Assembly (NCBI RefSeq): GCF_014652835.1
Contig: NZ_BMZO01000011.1
Location: 113,200-177,199, forward strand
Source of the DNA: Limoniibacter endophyticus
Lineage (GTDB): Bacteria; Pseudomonadota; Alphaproteobacteria; Rhizobiales; Rhizobiaceae
DNA: 64,000 bases
Reading direction: 5' to 3'
In this document: piece after piece, positions 40,859 through 50,044 of the stretch
Layout of the letters: the number at the start of each line of letters is the position of its first letter
How positions within the stretch are numbered: the first letter of the stretch is position 1
Notes under the pieces: model-generated
Seen by the model: the letters and a program-made list of their open reading frames with translations, nothing else
Databases searched by the model: none
Told to the model about the DNA's origin: nothing
Made by a program: the position numbers and the translations under genes

Positions 40859-41082
40859 TGGCAAAGCCAAAGGTCGTCTATGCCAGACCGGGTGATATGT
40901 TCGAAATCCGTATGGTTTGCAACGAGGATTTTGATTTGAGTTCTCGCGATTGGAGAGAGCAGGTTTACCCTACGAGCATGTTGGTCATGACCGTAAGACC
41001 CGGCGAGATCGCTTTCGCCGATCCCATGACACGTCAAGTTCCTTGGCCGCGCACCCTCGCAGAACAGGAGAAGCAGGGATGA
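40858..41082 (+). CDS. Small early phage protein
   Basis: 74 residues (MAKPKVVYARPGDMFEIRMV at the start) with short strands and a TMLVMT-like central hydrophobic stretch. It starts at a TGATG overlap with the previous gene and ends at an ATGA overlap with the excisionase-like gene. The end LAEQEKQG resembles the end of the preceding protein (LAEQKGGA), a likely trace of local duplication. Confidence 0.45.
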   Translation: MAKPKVVYARPGDMFEIRMVCNEDFDLSSRDWREQVYPTSMLVMTVRPGEIAFADPMTRQVPWPRTLAEQEKQG

Positions 41083-41378
41083 GCCTTTTGACACCGGACC
41101 AAGCCGCCGAGGCCCTTTCTATCTCTACGCGCCATCTTCTTCATTTGACAGATGACGGCGCTTTGCCCTTCATTAACATTGGTCGAGGGGCGCGAACGAT
41201 AAGACGCTACGAGCCTGCTGACATTGAGGCGTTCAAGAACTTGAGGAAGCAAACCACGTGTCAGTCTACATTCGAAAGGACAGCGCGTCCGGAACGTATT
41301 CGTACGAGTTTCAAATCGCCGGTCGCAGATTTTCAGGCAGCACTGGAGCGTCGTCGGAGCGGGAAGCGCGCCGGGTAG
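41079..41378 (+). CDS. Excisionase-like MerR-type helix-turn-helix protein
   Basis: 99 residues. LLTPDQAAEALSISTRHLLH followed by LPFINIGRGARTIRRYEPAD is the compact winged helix-turn-helix of HTH_17/excisionase proteins. It lies directly before the integrase and overlaps its start by 121 bases, which ties their expression together. It should bend attachment-site DNA to favour excision. ATG at 41079 chosen from the ATGA overlap. Confidence 0.72.
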   Translation: MSLLTPDQAAEALSISTRHLLHLTDDGALPFINIGRGARTIRRYEPADIEAFKNLRKQTTCQSTFERTARPERIRTSFKSPVADFQAALERRRSGKRAG

Positions 41379-42391
41379 AGAAGGTCAAGCGCAAAGAGGC
41401 TGAGGCTCAATTAGCAAATGAAGCGGCTGGCGCTGGTCAGGATATGACTGTTGAAGATGCAGTCAGCCGCTATTGGTCTGAGATAGGCCAGCACCACGTT
41501 AACAGCGATGCCACGCTCTGGAGTCTAGATTGGCTATGCACAAACCTTGGCCGACGCACAAAACTCAACACGATTACGGATAAACAAGTCGCGGAGATCG
41601 TAGCCAAACGCCGCAATGACCTGATCCCACGTAGAAAGACCCCTACCCGCATATCCCCAACCACAGTCAATCGGACAGTAACGCAGCCCTTGCGAGAGAT
41701 CATGCTTCGGGCATCGAACGTCTGGAATGTGCGAACGCAGAAAGTGGATTGGTCCGAGCATCTGTTGCGAGAACCGGGGGAACGCGTCAGGGAGGCATCT
41801 GCCGTTGAAGAAGCCAAGATAATGAGTGAACTTGAGCGCGGCTATGATGTAGCAGTGCGTTTTGCGTTCCTCTCAGGTTGCCGACGCATGGAGATACTCG
41901 GTTTAACCTGGGATAAGGTGGACTTCTTTGGGAGAACATTCACTGTTATAGGCAAAGGCAACAAGCCGCGCGTCATCCCAATGTCCCAAGCCATCTTCGA
42001 TTTGCTCTGGCAGGAAAAAGACCATCACCCGCGCGTCGTCTTCACCTTCGTCGCAAAGCGAGTGGTCAAGAAGCAAGGCTATGCCAGAGGCTCGCGCTAC
42101 CCTTTAACCGAACATGGTCTAAAGACCGCGATGCGGCGCGGCGTTGCCAATTCAGGCGTGACCAATTTTCGGTTTCACGACACGCGTCACACGGCTGCAA
42201 CCCGCATCCTGCGCAAGAGCAATTTGCGAGTTGCGCAACAGCTACTCGGTCACGAAGATATCTCAACTACAACGAAATACGCACATGCGATGGTGGACGA
42301 TGTGCGCTCTGCGATGGACGCAATGAGTGCCGCAGAGATTGGGGTAGAGGTAGATCATCTGACAGCACGAAAAAACCAGAACAAGACGTAA
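41258..42391 (+). CDS. int: Tyrosine integrase
   Basis: 377 residues from a GTG with GAGGAAG upstream. An N-terminal arm-binding part and core-binding domain (about 60-165) precede the catalytic domain, where Arg209 (SGCRRMEILGL), Lys236 (GKGNKPRVIP), His307 and Arg310 (FHDTRHTAATR), His332 (LLGHEDIS) and Tyr341 are all in place, so the enzyme should be active. It carries out insertion and excision at the attachment site. It ends 134 bases before a tRNA-Pro gene in the same direction. Confidence 0.92.
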   Translation: MSVYIRKDSASGTYSYEFQIAGRRFSGSTGASSEREARRVEKVKRKEAEAQLANEAAGAGQDMTVEDAVSRYWSEIGQHHVNSDATLWSLDWLCTNLGRRTKLNTITDKQVAEIVAKRRNDLIPRRKTPTRISPTTVNRTVTQPLREIMLRASNVWNVRTQKVDWSEHLLREPGERVREASAVEEAKIMSELERGYDVAVRFAFLSGCRRMEILGLTWDKVDFFGRTFTVIGKGNKPRVIPMSQAIFDLLWQEKDHHPRVVFTFVAKRVVKKQGYARGSRYPLTEHGLKTAMRRGVANSGVTNFRFHDTRHTAATRILRKSNLRVAQQLLGHEDISTTTKYAHAMVDDVRSAMDAMSAAEIGVEVDHLTARKNQNKT

Positions 42392-42397
42392 ACACCG

Positions 42398-42440
42398 GTG
42401 GGACTTTTCGTGGGACTTTTGGTTCCGAAACATCCCACGA
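42398..42440. repeat. Direct and inverted repeats beyond the integrase gene (possible arm sites)
   Basis: GTGGGACTTTT occurs twice (42398-42408 and 42410-42420), and TCCCACGA at 42433-42440 is the inverted form of the second copy's TCGTGGGA. Such clusters next to int are typical integrase arm-type sites. The inverted pair could also act as a terminator for int. Confidence 0.4.
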
Positions 42441-42524
42441 CATTCATCTGTGTTCATTATGTTCTTTTTAGCCGTTTCGGGGCTTGCACGTTAAACCCCT
42501 TCAATATAAACGGTTTCTTGGTCG

Positions 42525-42601
<77 letters not shown>

Positions 42602-43001
42602 TTATCTCAAAAACTTAGTATTCCTCACTCGAGCTACAGCGCTCGTAGTCACGTCCTGTCAGCCAGGTAAACGGTTGCGGGACGATTGCGTCTCATAACG
42701 GCGCAGATCACAAGTTCACGCGGGTTTGCTGCGAGGTGCGGAAGGACGCATTCCCCAAACCGGTCTTGCAGACCCACCAAGCCTTAGCTTCCGGTCTTTA
42801 TGCCTACTCTTGAAGAGTCCGGGGACCGTTCTCCCGCCGCGCGCTAATGTCATGCATCGGGTTTCGCTGTCTGTCTTCGGCTCACGCGAATAGCTGGCGA
42901 AAGAAATGGCGCGAAGGTGGCAGCAATGTGTTGCAATTGCGATACAGACATTCTGCGTCTGCAAGGGTACGATAAATTAGATAAACCTTGTGGAGAGAGC
43001 C
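42602..43001. other. Intergenic region before the outer membrane protein gene
   Basis: About 400 bases without a credible gene; overlapping frames on both strands are short and lack ribosome sites. The last 60 bases, ending in GGAGAGAGCC, should hold the promoter and leader of the outer membrane protein gene. Confidence 0.5.
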
Positions 43002-43634
43002 ATGAAGAAGATTTTGCTTGCATCTGTCGCAGTATTCTTTGTCGGCGCAGCACATGCGGCCGACGTTGTTTACGACGCACCGCCCGCAGCTCCAGTTGCC
43101 GAAATTCCGGCATGGTCCTGGGCTGGCGGCTATCTCGGCATTCAGGGAGGTGGCGTATTTTCTGAAGGCACAGCAAGCATTCCCGGCGCAAGTTTCAGCG
43201 ATGATTTCAACGGCGGCTATGTGGGAGGCTTCGTCGGCTGGAACTTCGAGCTTGGTAACAGCTTCATCCTTGGTCTTGAGGGTGATGTGAATTACAATTT
43301 CAACGAGAACTCCTATGCCGGCGGAATCGACGCTGGACAGGACTGGTCATACGGCATCCGGGCTCGCGCTGGTTATGCAGTAGATCGCGCCTTGATTTTC
43401 ATTTCCGGCGGTTGGGCAGCGACGAACGCCTATGTTGACATCCCGGGCGTTGGCGATTTCGACGAGACCTTCAACGGCTGGTCCGTTGGTGCCGGTGTGG
43501 ACTATGCCTTCACCGACACGATGTTCGGTCGTCTCGAATATCGTTACTCAGACTTCGGCGACAAGGATATCGCCGGCTTCAATGTCGAAATCGACCAGCA
43601 CACCGTCGGCGTCGCCCTCGGCGTAAAGTTCTGA
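43002..43634 (+). CDS. Outer membrane protein, Omp25/Omp31 family
   Basis: 210 residues. Signal peptide MKKILLASVAVFFVGAAHA, then the mature start ADVVYDAPPAAP and WSWAGGYLGIQGGGVF, the hallmark of the Brucella/Rhizobium Omp25-Omp31 barrel family. An eight-stranded barrel follows with a final FMFGRLEYRYSDFGDKD-like strand pair and a C-terminal Phe (ALGVKF) for insertion by BAM. Strong ribosome site GGAGAGAGCC. Terminator follows. Monocistronic. Which paralogue it is cannot be told without alignment. Confidence 0.9.
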   Translation: MKKILLASVAVFFVGAAHAADVVYDAPPAAPVAEIPAWSWAGGYLGIQGGGVFSEGTASIPGASFSDDFNGGYVGGFVGWNFELGNSFILGLEGDVNYNFNENSYAGGIDAGQDWSYGIRARAGYAVDRALIFISGGWAATNAYVDIPGVGDFDETFNGWSVGAGVDYAFTDTMFGRLEYRYSDFGDKDIAGFNVEIDQHTVGVALGVKF

Positions 43635-43660
43635 TAGCGGCTTTCCCTGCCCTATTTGTT

Positions 43661-43684
43661 AAACCCCGCTTTGGCGGGGTTTTT
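43661..43684. terminator. Rho-independent terminator
   Basis: AACCCCGC and GCGGGGTT form an 8-base stem with a TTTG loop, followed by a T-run on the plus strand and preceded by an A-run, so it can end both the outer membrane protein gene and the convergent response regulator operon. Confidence 0.85.
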
Positions 43685-43755
43685 CATTGGCTGAATGCGA
43701 TCAAGCTTCGGATAGTCGCAAGCGGGCGCAACGCGCTCGGCATATTTCAGCCCAT

Positions 43756-44646
43756 TCAGCGCACAAGCTGCTGCTCGAGCGCCACGAGATAGCTGTTTAC
43801 GAGCCCAATGGCATTTTCAGTGAGTCTAACGAACTGTCTGCGTTTATCGGTAGGGTCGAGCCAACGCCCGACCAGTCCAGCCTGTTCCATCTCATCGAGG
43901 CGGCGCGAGGCGGTCGCGGGCGCTACTCCTGAAGCCAGATACAGGGAAGACACCGAGACGTTGCGGTCCAACAGGTGATTTTCCATAAGGTCGAGAACCA
44001 TGTGCCATGCCGGATCCGCGAAAAGGCGATCAGAAAAATAACGTGTTTTTATATCCCGCGTTCGAAGGAGCTCCAGAAGGCGCTGCGTATCGAGTTCCTC
44101 TGTCGGGCGCGTCTCCAGGAGATTATCCTCGACAGGCGCAGCCGGTGTTTTCCCATGACCGGGCAGCGAACTGTTGAAACTGCCCAGGACATCGCTGAGT
44201 TTCTGCACCTCTTCGATCAGCCGGGCCAGCCGTTCATGCCCCTCAGACAAATGACGCTGCGCGGCACCCTTTTCGCAGGCCCTTCCGACAGCTTCCAGCA
44301 AATGTTGGCGACGCACCGGCTTATAGAGGAAATCGACCGCGTTCAAACGCAAGGCCTCGATGGATTTTTCGAGGGTGGCATGGCCGGTGATAAAAATGAC
44401 TTGCAGCCACGTTCGGTCGCCATACCGGTTTCGAACGTTTCGCAACAGCTCGATACCGTCCATTCCGGGCATGCGAATGTCGCTGACGATGACGTCGATT
44501 TCAGGCGTCCTGTCCAATATCCTCAGGGCACTTGCCGCATTCGAGGCCCGCAGGCAGAAATAACCGCTGTCGGTAAGCGCCGCGCCCAGCACCTCCAGCA
44601 ATGGCTCTTCGTCATCAATCAGCAGGACAGTTGCTTTTGTCGCCAT
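43756..44646 (-). CDS. Response regulator with MarR-like winged helix output domain
   Basis: 296 residues. Receiver domain: acidic DDEE at 11-14, phosphoacceptor Asp in IVSDIRMPGMDG near residue 56, Thr/Lys switch residues in VIFITGH and YKP. After a coiled-coil linker (SEGHERLARLIEEVQKLSDV) the C-terminal 90 residues (PAWHMVLDLMENHLLDRNVS, ATASRRLDEMEQAGLVGRWL, then LDPTDKRRQFVRLT) form a winged helix like MarR proteins. It overlaps the sensor kinase gene by 32 bases and should be phosphorylated by it. Confidence 0.85.
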   Translation of the reverse strand: MATKATVLLIDDEEPLLEVLGAALTDSGYFCLRASNAASALRILDRTPEIDVIVSDIRMPGMDGIELLRNVRNRYGDRTWLQVIFITGHATLEKSIEALRLNAVDFLYKPVRRQHLLEAVGRACEKGAAQRHLSEGHERLARLIEEVQKLSDVLGSFNSSLPGHGKTPAAPVEDNLLETRPTEELDTQRLLELLRTRDIKTRYFSDRLFADPAWHMVLDLMENHLLDRNVSVSSLYLASGVAPATASRRLDEMEQAGLVGRWLDPTDKRRQFVRLTENAIGLVNSYLVALEQQLVR

Positions 44647-46714
44647 CTCGTTTCTCGCTGTTCACTGTCTTCGATGCATGGCGCAGCACAAGTCTGAACT
44701 CGGCCCCTTCTGCTACCTCTCCAAGTTCCAGACGCCCTCCCATATCCCGGGCCATGCCGTGGCTGAGTGACAAGCCAAGGCCCGTTCCTTTGCCGACCGG
44801 CTTGGTGCTGAAGAACGGTTCGAACAGCTTGTTCCTGATTGCATCGGGAATGCCGATCCCCGTATCGGAAATAGCGATCGCCGTCATATCCGGATCTTCT
44901 TTCATCAACCGGATGCGTATGCGCTCTTTCGACATGGAACCAGACCCGTTCTTTTCAAGTATCGCGTCGCGGGCGTTGAGAAGCAGGTTGAGGATGATCT
45001 GCTCCGTAAGTAAAAGGTCGGCGGACACAAGAGCCCTATCCGCACCGTATTCACGTATTATATCTATGCCTTCGGCAGCGATCTGCGCCCCCGCTATGGC
45101 CAGGGCACCCTCGATGGCGTCAGCGGGATCGACCGGCTGCGCACCTCCGCCTTGGCGGTGCCCATATATCCGCATGTGCCGGACGATATTGGCTGCCCTG
45201 TCAATCTGGCTGCTTACAAGGTCGAGCTGCCCAGAAACCATTTCGAGATCAGTGCGCCCGCTTTCTATATTAGCCTGGATATTATCGACGGCCATTGCGA
45301 GAGTAGCAAGCGGCTGGTTGATTTCGTGCGCAATGCCAGTGGCCATTTCACCCAATGTCACCAGTTTTGCCGACTGGTAAATCGCAAGCTCCGCCTCACG
45401 GCGGTCGGTGATATCCAGTCCGACGACCACGAGATTTTTCACGCCCTCCGACTTGTCCCGGATCGGTGATATCGACCATGAAAGCGCGCGTTTCGCGCCA
45501 TTTTGGAGAACCACCTCCCGCACGCCCTGCCACGGCAAGGAAGCGACGATCTTTTCAAAAGGCTCGCCCAATATACGCGACATTGAGCTGGCATCAGCTC
45601 GGGCGAAATCAACATCGGGGAAGAGAGTTTGCAATGCCTGATTTGCAACCACGACCTGCCCGTCCGGGCCTGTAACCGACATGAGGAGCCCGCCGGTGTT
45701 CACGATCGTCTCAAGGAATTCCTTTTCCTGGCGCTGTTGGGCCGTTTCCAGCATGCTTTGCATCAGTGAATCGCGGTTACGAAAATACCTTCCCAGGATG
45801 AGGCCAAGCGCGATCAGTGTGGCAAGCAGAGCAGCCAGGGCAATGGCGATAACGGATGAGGAAATGAGCCAGGCCTGGTAAATTGGTGCAACAGGCACCC
45901 CGACATAAGCCAGAAGCGGTGCTGCTGAAGACCGGTAATAGGCGAAGATACGCTGTATGCCGGTTCGCACCGAAGGGCTGATCTTTATGCCTTCACCGGC
46001 GGCAAGTTCGTCGCGAATGGTGGGTTCAACGTTACTGCCAATGACTTCCGGCGCATTGGATGCCCGGATAATTCCGTCTTTTCCCATGAGGCCCAGAACC
46101 ATACCGGGACCTTCAACGAGCCGGCTGTAAAACCCGTACAAATACGCTTCGTCAACGACGAGGAGCACATAGCCGTTGAACCGGTTATTCGCGCCGTTAA
46201 TTCGACGGGCATAGCTCATGGTCCAGCCACTATAATCACCGGGGACGCTCAGATCCGAAAGATAGGGCTTACTTATGTAGAAATTTGGCGCATCTTCGCG
46301 CTGCAGTTCCTGGAAGTCTGCGGTTTTGCTCATATCCCTGCCGATGGGATAGCTTTCCATACCGCTGGCCCGGATAACGCCATCAGGGCCGACAATTGCG
46401 ATTCCCATTGCAGCAGGTTCGGCAGCGGCGCGACGACGCATGACTTCGGAGAGCAAAGCTTCGTCGACAATGCGATCCGTTGCGTCCTCGACAATTGCGC
46501 GGCTGAGCGCATCAAGCTTCACGAAGATCTGCGTAGTGTGCTCTGCAAGCGCCTGTGCGAGATACATGAGATGCTGACCGGCATCGTCCATTCTGTCTCT
46601 GTAGTCACGTGAAATAATGGTTGCAGCTCCAGAAAGAGCTATCACCATGACAATCGATGCGGAGAGCCAGTAGGCGCGTAGTGTCCGACGTTCGATCTTT
46701 CCAAACCTTTTCAA
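44615..46714 (-). CDS. Sensor histidine kinase (dCache-PAS-HisKA-HATPase)
   Basis: 699 residues. Membrane helices at about 14-34 and 283-310 enclose a periplasmic double-Cache-like domain (WTMSYARRINGANNRFNGYV, then LYGFYSRLVEGPGM). A PAS domain (about 350-460) precedes the HisKA box GEMATGIAHEINQPLATLAM with the phosphorylated His, and the ATPase has N box NLLLNARDAI, G1 DTGIGIP and G2 GTGLGLSLSHG. It likely senses a small extracellular molecule and signals to the overlapping response regulator gene. The NPLA-type His box resembles the DctB/FixL group. Confidence 0.88.
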   Translation of the reverse strand: MKRFGKIERRTLRAYWLSASIVMVIALSGAATIISRDYRDRMDDAGQHLMYLAQALAEHTTQIFVKLDALSRAIVEDATDRIVDEALLSEVMRRRAAAEPAAMGIAIVGPDGVIRASGMESYPIGRDMSKTADFQELQREDAPNFYISKPYLSDLSVPGDYSGWTMSYARRINGANNRFNGYVLLVVDEAYLYGFYSRLVEGPGMVLGLMGKDGIIRASNAPEVIGSNVEPTIRDELAAGEGIKISPSVRTGIQRIFAYYRSSAAPLLAYVGVPVAPIYQAWLISSSVIAIALAALLATLIALGLILGRYFRNRDSLMQSMLETAQQRQEKEFLETIVNTGGLLMSVTGPDGQVVVANQALQTLFPDVDFARADASSMSRILGEPFEKIVASLPWQGVREVVLQNGAKRALSWSISPIRDKSEGVKNLVVVGLDITDRREAELAIYQSAKLVTLGEMATGIAHEINQPLATLAMAVDNIQANIESGRTDLEMVSGQLDLVSSQIDRAANIVRHMRIYGHRQGGGAQPVDPADAIEGALAIAGAQIAAEGIDIIREYGADRALVSADLLLTEQIILNLLLNARDAILEKNGSGSMSKERIRIRLMKEDPDMTAIAISDTGIGIPDAIRNKLFEPFFSTKPVGKGTGLGLSLSHGMARDMGGRLELGEVAEGAEFRLVLRHASKTVNSEKRDGDKSNCPAD

Positions 46715-46896
46715 ATAAAATCGTGACGATCCAAAGCATTTTAAACGGGAAGAAGACTACCAGACAGTGGCTTCCACTGTCCTCACCGGTAATCTTTTGT
46801 ACTATCTCTCACAGAAGACTGGTCCGTGCAGTCAACGAGAGCCCATGTTTCAAAACATGTCCTCCGGTCGAAATCGGCACAGTGAAACTTGGCGGT

Positions 46897-47472
46897 CTAC
46901 CAGCTGATTTTAAGACCGCCTGAAACCTTGCCCGCCACCTCGGTGGAGCCGCCGAACTCGACAGAGCCACGGCCAAACAGGCTGACATTTTCCGACACAC
47001 GAGCAACCGCGCCCAGTCCCACATCATAGCGCGTGCCGCTCATGTCGTTGCCGATTGCCGTCTCGGAAGCAACCGGGCCGTTCTTGCCCTTGAACTCATG
47101 CTTCACATTGGCGTCCGCATAGACCGTGGCCGACTTTACGAAGTTCTTCTTGTCCTTCGCCTGTCTCCGCTGCTTCTTCGCAGGCGCAGGTGCTGCCTCG
47201 ACCGTCTCTTCCGTGACGCCGAAGTAAAAAGTCCTCTCCAGCCGTACACCGACACGTCCGACGAGCGATTTTGCTTCCTGACCATAGACGACGATGCCGT
47301 AAGGATCGGTAAAGTCATCGGCCGCAACATTTGACCAGGTCAGTTGAGCCTGTGGCTGCAAGACGACATTGCTGCCGAGATCGCTTGAGGTTTCCAGTCC
47401 ATCGTCACCGAGAGTTGAGTTAATCCGGACGGGTTGCGTATCTGGCGGAATAGCAACCCTTCCAGCCAACAT
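46897..47472 (-). pseudogene. Autotransporter beta-barrel remnant
   Basis: 191 codons that correspond to the end of an autotransporter barrel: LQPQAQLTWSNVAADDFTD, SLVGRVGVRLERTFYFG, SVSLFGRGSVEFGG-like strands and the C-terminal GGLKISW. The passenger domain and the first part of the barrel are missing, and the frame starts immediately after a stop at about 47480. A Lys-rich insert (PAKKQRRQAKDKKNF) sits in a loop. It is most likely a decayed fragment, next to another broken gene. Confidence 0.7.
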
Positions 47473-47510
47473 CCGCCCTTAAAAGGAACGGAAACTGTGA
47501 GCTTGAGCGG

Positions 47511-48022
47511 TTAGTTCATCAGTTCACCAACGCGGTTCATGGCGTCCTGAAAGCCATTAATCGAGATTGCGAGAATGGCATTCCTGCCTTTAGCCGTGAC
47601 GGCCTTGAGCGTGACGAACCTGCCGCGGCGAGCGCCGTCGCCACTACCAAGCCAGCCCTGAAATCGGTCACGCAACCCGCCAAAACGCAGATACGGAACA
47701 GGGTTGCATCAAGGGCTTTGCCGTCGTCGATCTGCAACGTCACGCGCTCGTCGAGCTTGTGGCCAAGTGGCAGAACCAGAGCGCCTTCAATACCCTTTTC
47801 CTTCGGCTTCAACTCAATGGCCAGCACACGCATCAGAGGCCAATCAGGAGAAAATACGAGAGTGCCCCCCCAGAACAGCAGGCAGAACGCCGTGAGACTG
47901 GCCCAGATCAGGATGAGCAGAGGCGCGCTGAGAGGCTCTCGCGCTCCTGCTCCGTTCCAGACCTGGATTCGGATGGAGGATTCCGTTTTGCATTTATCGA
48001 GACAACAATCGACATTGCCCAT
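47511..48022 (-). pseudogene. Frameshifted IalB-like (invasion-associated locus B) gene
   Basis: The frame from 48022 has a membrane helix (LLILIWASLTAFCLLFWGG) and an IalB-like part (ALVLPLGHKLDERVTLQIDD, then LFRICVLAGCVTDFRAG). Near 47625 it shifts: the original frame ends SRPSRLKAG..., while the neighbouring frame continues the family with VTLKAVTAKGRNAILAISIN and ends GELMN at a stop at 47511-47513. A single-base indel explains this. Family members are periplasmic or surface proteins of Brucellaceae and Bartonellaceae. Confidence 0.65.
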
Positions 48023-48452
48023 CAGCCTTTCCGCAAGGAGCTTCCTGCTCCAGTCCGGCTCTAATGGCTCTGAATCGGGCGGCGTTCACGCAGAACTGTT
48101 TTCAACTTGAAGCAAAATTGCCGCAACGACACGTGACGCTCCGTTAATCATCAGAATTTACTGCAAGTTAACGTTTTCAAAACGGGCGCATCTTTTCCCG
48201 CAACAACGGAAACAAGGAGCTGATCAGCGTTGGCGCTCGGCCCACCTTCGGTTTGAAACGGGAATATGAACTCAGTGGTCGCATTTTTCGCATGATGCGC
48301 GCGAATGACATAGCACTCAATCAAATGGAAGGCGACGCGTAGAAAGTACCGGATTGATCATACTGGACGGGCTTGACCGACATTGGCCATCGACAGCCTC
48401 CAAAACACCGCCTTACCTGAAAGCCGTGATCGCGCAGTTTCCGGAGAGGCGT
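48023..48452. other. Intergenic region, no gene seen
   Basis: About 430 bases upstream of the broken IalB-like gene and downstream of the LOV kinase gene. Frames here are shadows of the kinase gene or short. I see no clear terminator hairpin or RNA gene. Confidence 0.5.
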
Positions 48453-49922
48453 TCAAGCCCCCTCCTGCGCCATGGCCGTGTCCGCATCCGTCTCCAGCCT
48501 GAAGATCAGACCTTTCTGCGCATAATCTACCGTGCTGGTTCCACCGAATTCGGCCTTCAGTACCTGCTCGATCATGCGCGAGCCAAACCCTCGGCTACTC
48601 GGTTGTTCAACCGCGGGGCCATCATGCTCTTCCCATTTCATCCAGAAATTTCCGAGGGGATTGCGGTCCCAATTGAAGACGACATATCCCTTGTCATTGG
48701 ACAAGGCGCCATACTTGACAGCGTTGGTCGCCAGTTCGTGGATAGCGAGCGACAGAGAAGTTGCTGCACGTGGAGCAAGTCGAATGGTCGGGCCGCCGAA
48801 ACGCAGGCGCTCGCCATTGCCGCTCCGGAATGGCGCAAGCGCGCCTTTCACGACATCCTCGACATTAACGCTCGTCCAGGCTTCACCCGTCAGCACATCA
48901 TGCGTGCTTGCCAGCGCCTGCATCCGACCGAAGACAACCTCCTGCGCCTCCTCCAGCGATGTGGCGCTGCGCAGCGTCTGGCTGAAAATCGACTGTACGG
49001 TGGCGAGCGTATTCTTCACGCGATGATTAAGCTCGCGCACCAGAAGAGTACGATGCTCCTCGGCCTTCTTGCGAGCGGTAATGTCAAGGAGAACACCCGC
49101 AACGCTTAGCGGTGTACCGTCGTCAGCATAGCTTGTCTGCCCGCGCACTTCGATCCAGCGCATCTCGCCTGCTGGCGTCTTTATGCGATGTTCGATATGC
49201 AAATCCGAGCGATTGCGAACGCAGTCCTCGACGGTTTCCCGCCAGCGCCTGCGATCTTCCGGCCAGATGCTTTCGCGCATGTCATTATAGTTGAACGCAT
49301 CGCCGATCCGGCGTCCGAACGTTTCCTTGCATATGGCTGAAGCAACAAAGCGATTATCGGAAAGATCAAGCGTCCACGAGCCAAGCTTGCCCGCCTCGAG
49401 CACGAAACGCAGGCGATCCTCGCTGCGTGTAAGGTCGGCAATGCGCCGCTCGATCTCGAATTCCAGCGAATCATGGTCGTAACTCAGACGCGAAATCTTC
49501 TCGCGCTCTGGCGTGACGTCGAATTGCGACGCGAAAAAATAAGTCAATTCAGTGCCCTGGAAGACAGGTGAAATCAGCACGCGATTCCAGAAGCTCGTGC
49601 CGTCCTTGCGATAGTTGAGAAGCTCTATTTCGATAGATACGCGGCGCGCAATGGCGTCCCGCACTTTCGCGACGTCTTCCTGGTTTGTTCCGGTGCCTTG
49701 CAGCAACCGGCAGTTCTGCCCCATCACCTCGTCACGGGTATATTGGGTGAGACGAAGAAAGGCGTCATTGGCGAACACGATCGGATTGTCAGGCAGATTC
49801 GGGTCCGTAATCAACATCGGCATGCGTGTTGCGCGGACGGCAGCAACGAAAGGGTCGGAAGAAGGTTCGCCTTCACGGTGGATCTCGCGATCGATCCGCA
49901 ACTCTTCCTGACTGTCCGACAT
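48453..49922 (-). CDS. LOV-domain HWE histidine kinase (blue-light receptor)
   Basis: 489 residues, the same length as I recall for the Brucella LOV-HK. The LOV domain (about 25-135) has the photoactive Cys71 in MGQNCRLLQGTG, where the usual NCRFLQ has Leu for Phe, plus the FMN-binding LNYRKDGTSFWNRVLISPV strand. A second PAS (about 165-285) with the WIEVRGQTSYADDG strand follows. The HWE kinase core has His300 in RELNHRVKNTLATVQS, the N box LAIHELATNAVKYGAL and GFGSRMIEQVL in place of classical G2. Light-formed Cys-flavin adducts raise kinase activity in the Brucella protein; the downstream regulator is not in this window. Confidence 0.9.
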   Translation of the reverse strand: MSDSQEELRIDREIHREGEPSSDPFVAAVRATRMPMLITDPNLPDNPIVFANDAFLRLTQYTRDEVMGQNCRLLQGTGTNQEDVAKVRDAIARRVSIEIELLNYRKDGTSFWNRVLISPVFQGTELTYFFASQFDVTPEREKISRLSYDHDSLEFEIERRIADLTRSEDRLRFVLEAGKLGSWTLDLSDNRFVASAICKETFGRRIGDAFNYNDMRESIWPEDRRRWRETVEDCVRNRSDLHIEHRIKTPAGEMRWIEVRGQTSYADDGTPLSVAGVLLDITARKKAEEHRTLLVRELNHRVKNTLATVQSIFSQTLRSATSLEEAQEVVFGRMQALASTHDVLTGEAWTSVNVEDVVKGALAPFRSGNGERLRFGGPTIRLAPRAATSLSLAIHELATNAVKYGALSNDKGYVVFNWDRNPLGNFWMKWEEHDGPAVEQPSSRGFGSRMIEQVLKAEFGGTSTVDYAQKGLIFRLETDADTAMAQEGA

Positions 49923-50044
49923 TCACATTCCTCATTGCGGCAATTCTTGAGGTGCTCCCATTATGCATGGAAGCAGACATGTCAGACGCTAGACGTTTTT
50001 CTTTTTCATCGCAATGACCGACGATCATCTTCCCAAGCACTCGC

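Noticed and set aside
1..42440. Idea that the element is a gene transfer agent
   Set aside because: It has TerS, an S24 repressor, Cro-like protein, DnaB, RecT and an integrase, and the capsid is lambda E/D-like, so it is a temperate prophage; only some tail proteins resemble GTA ones.
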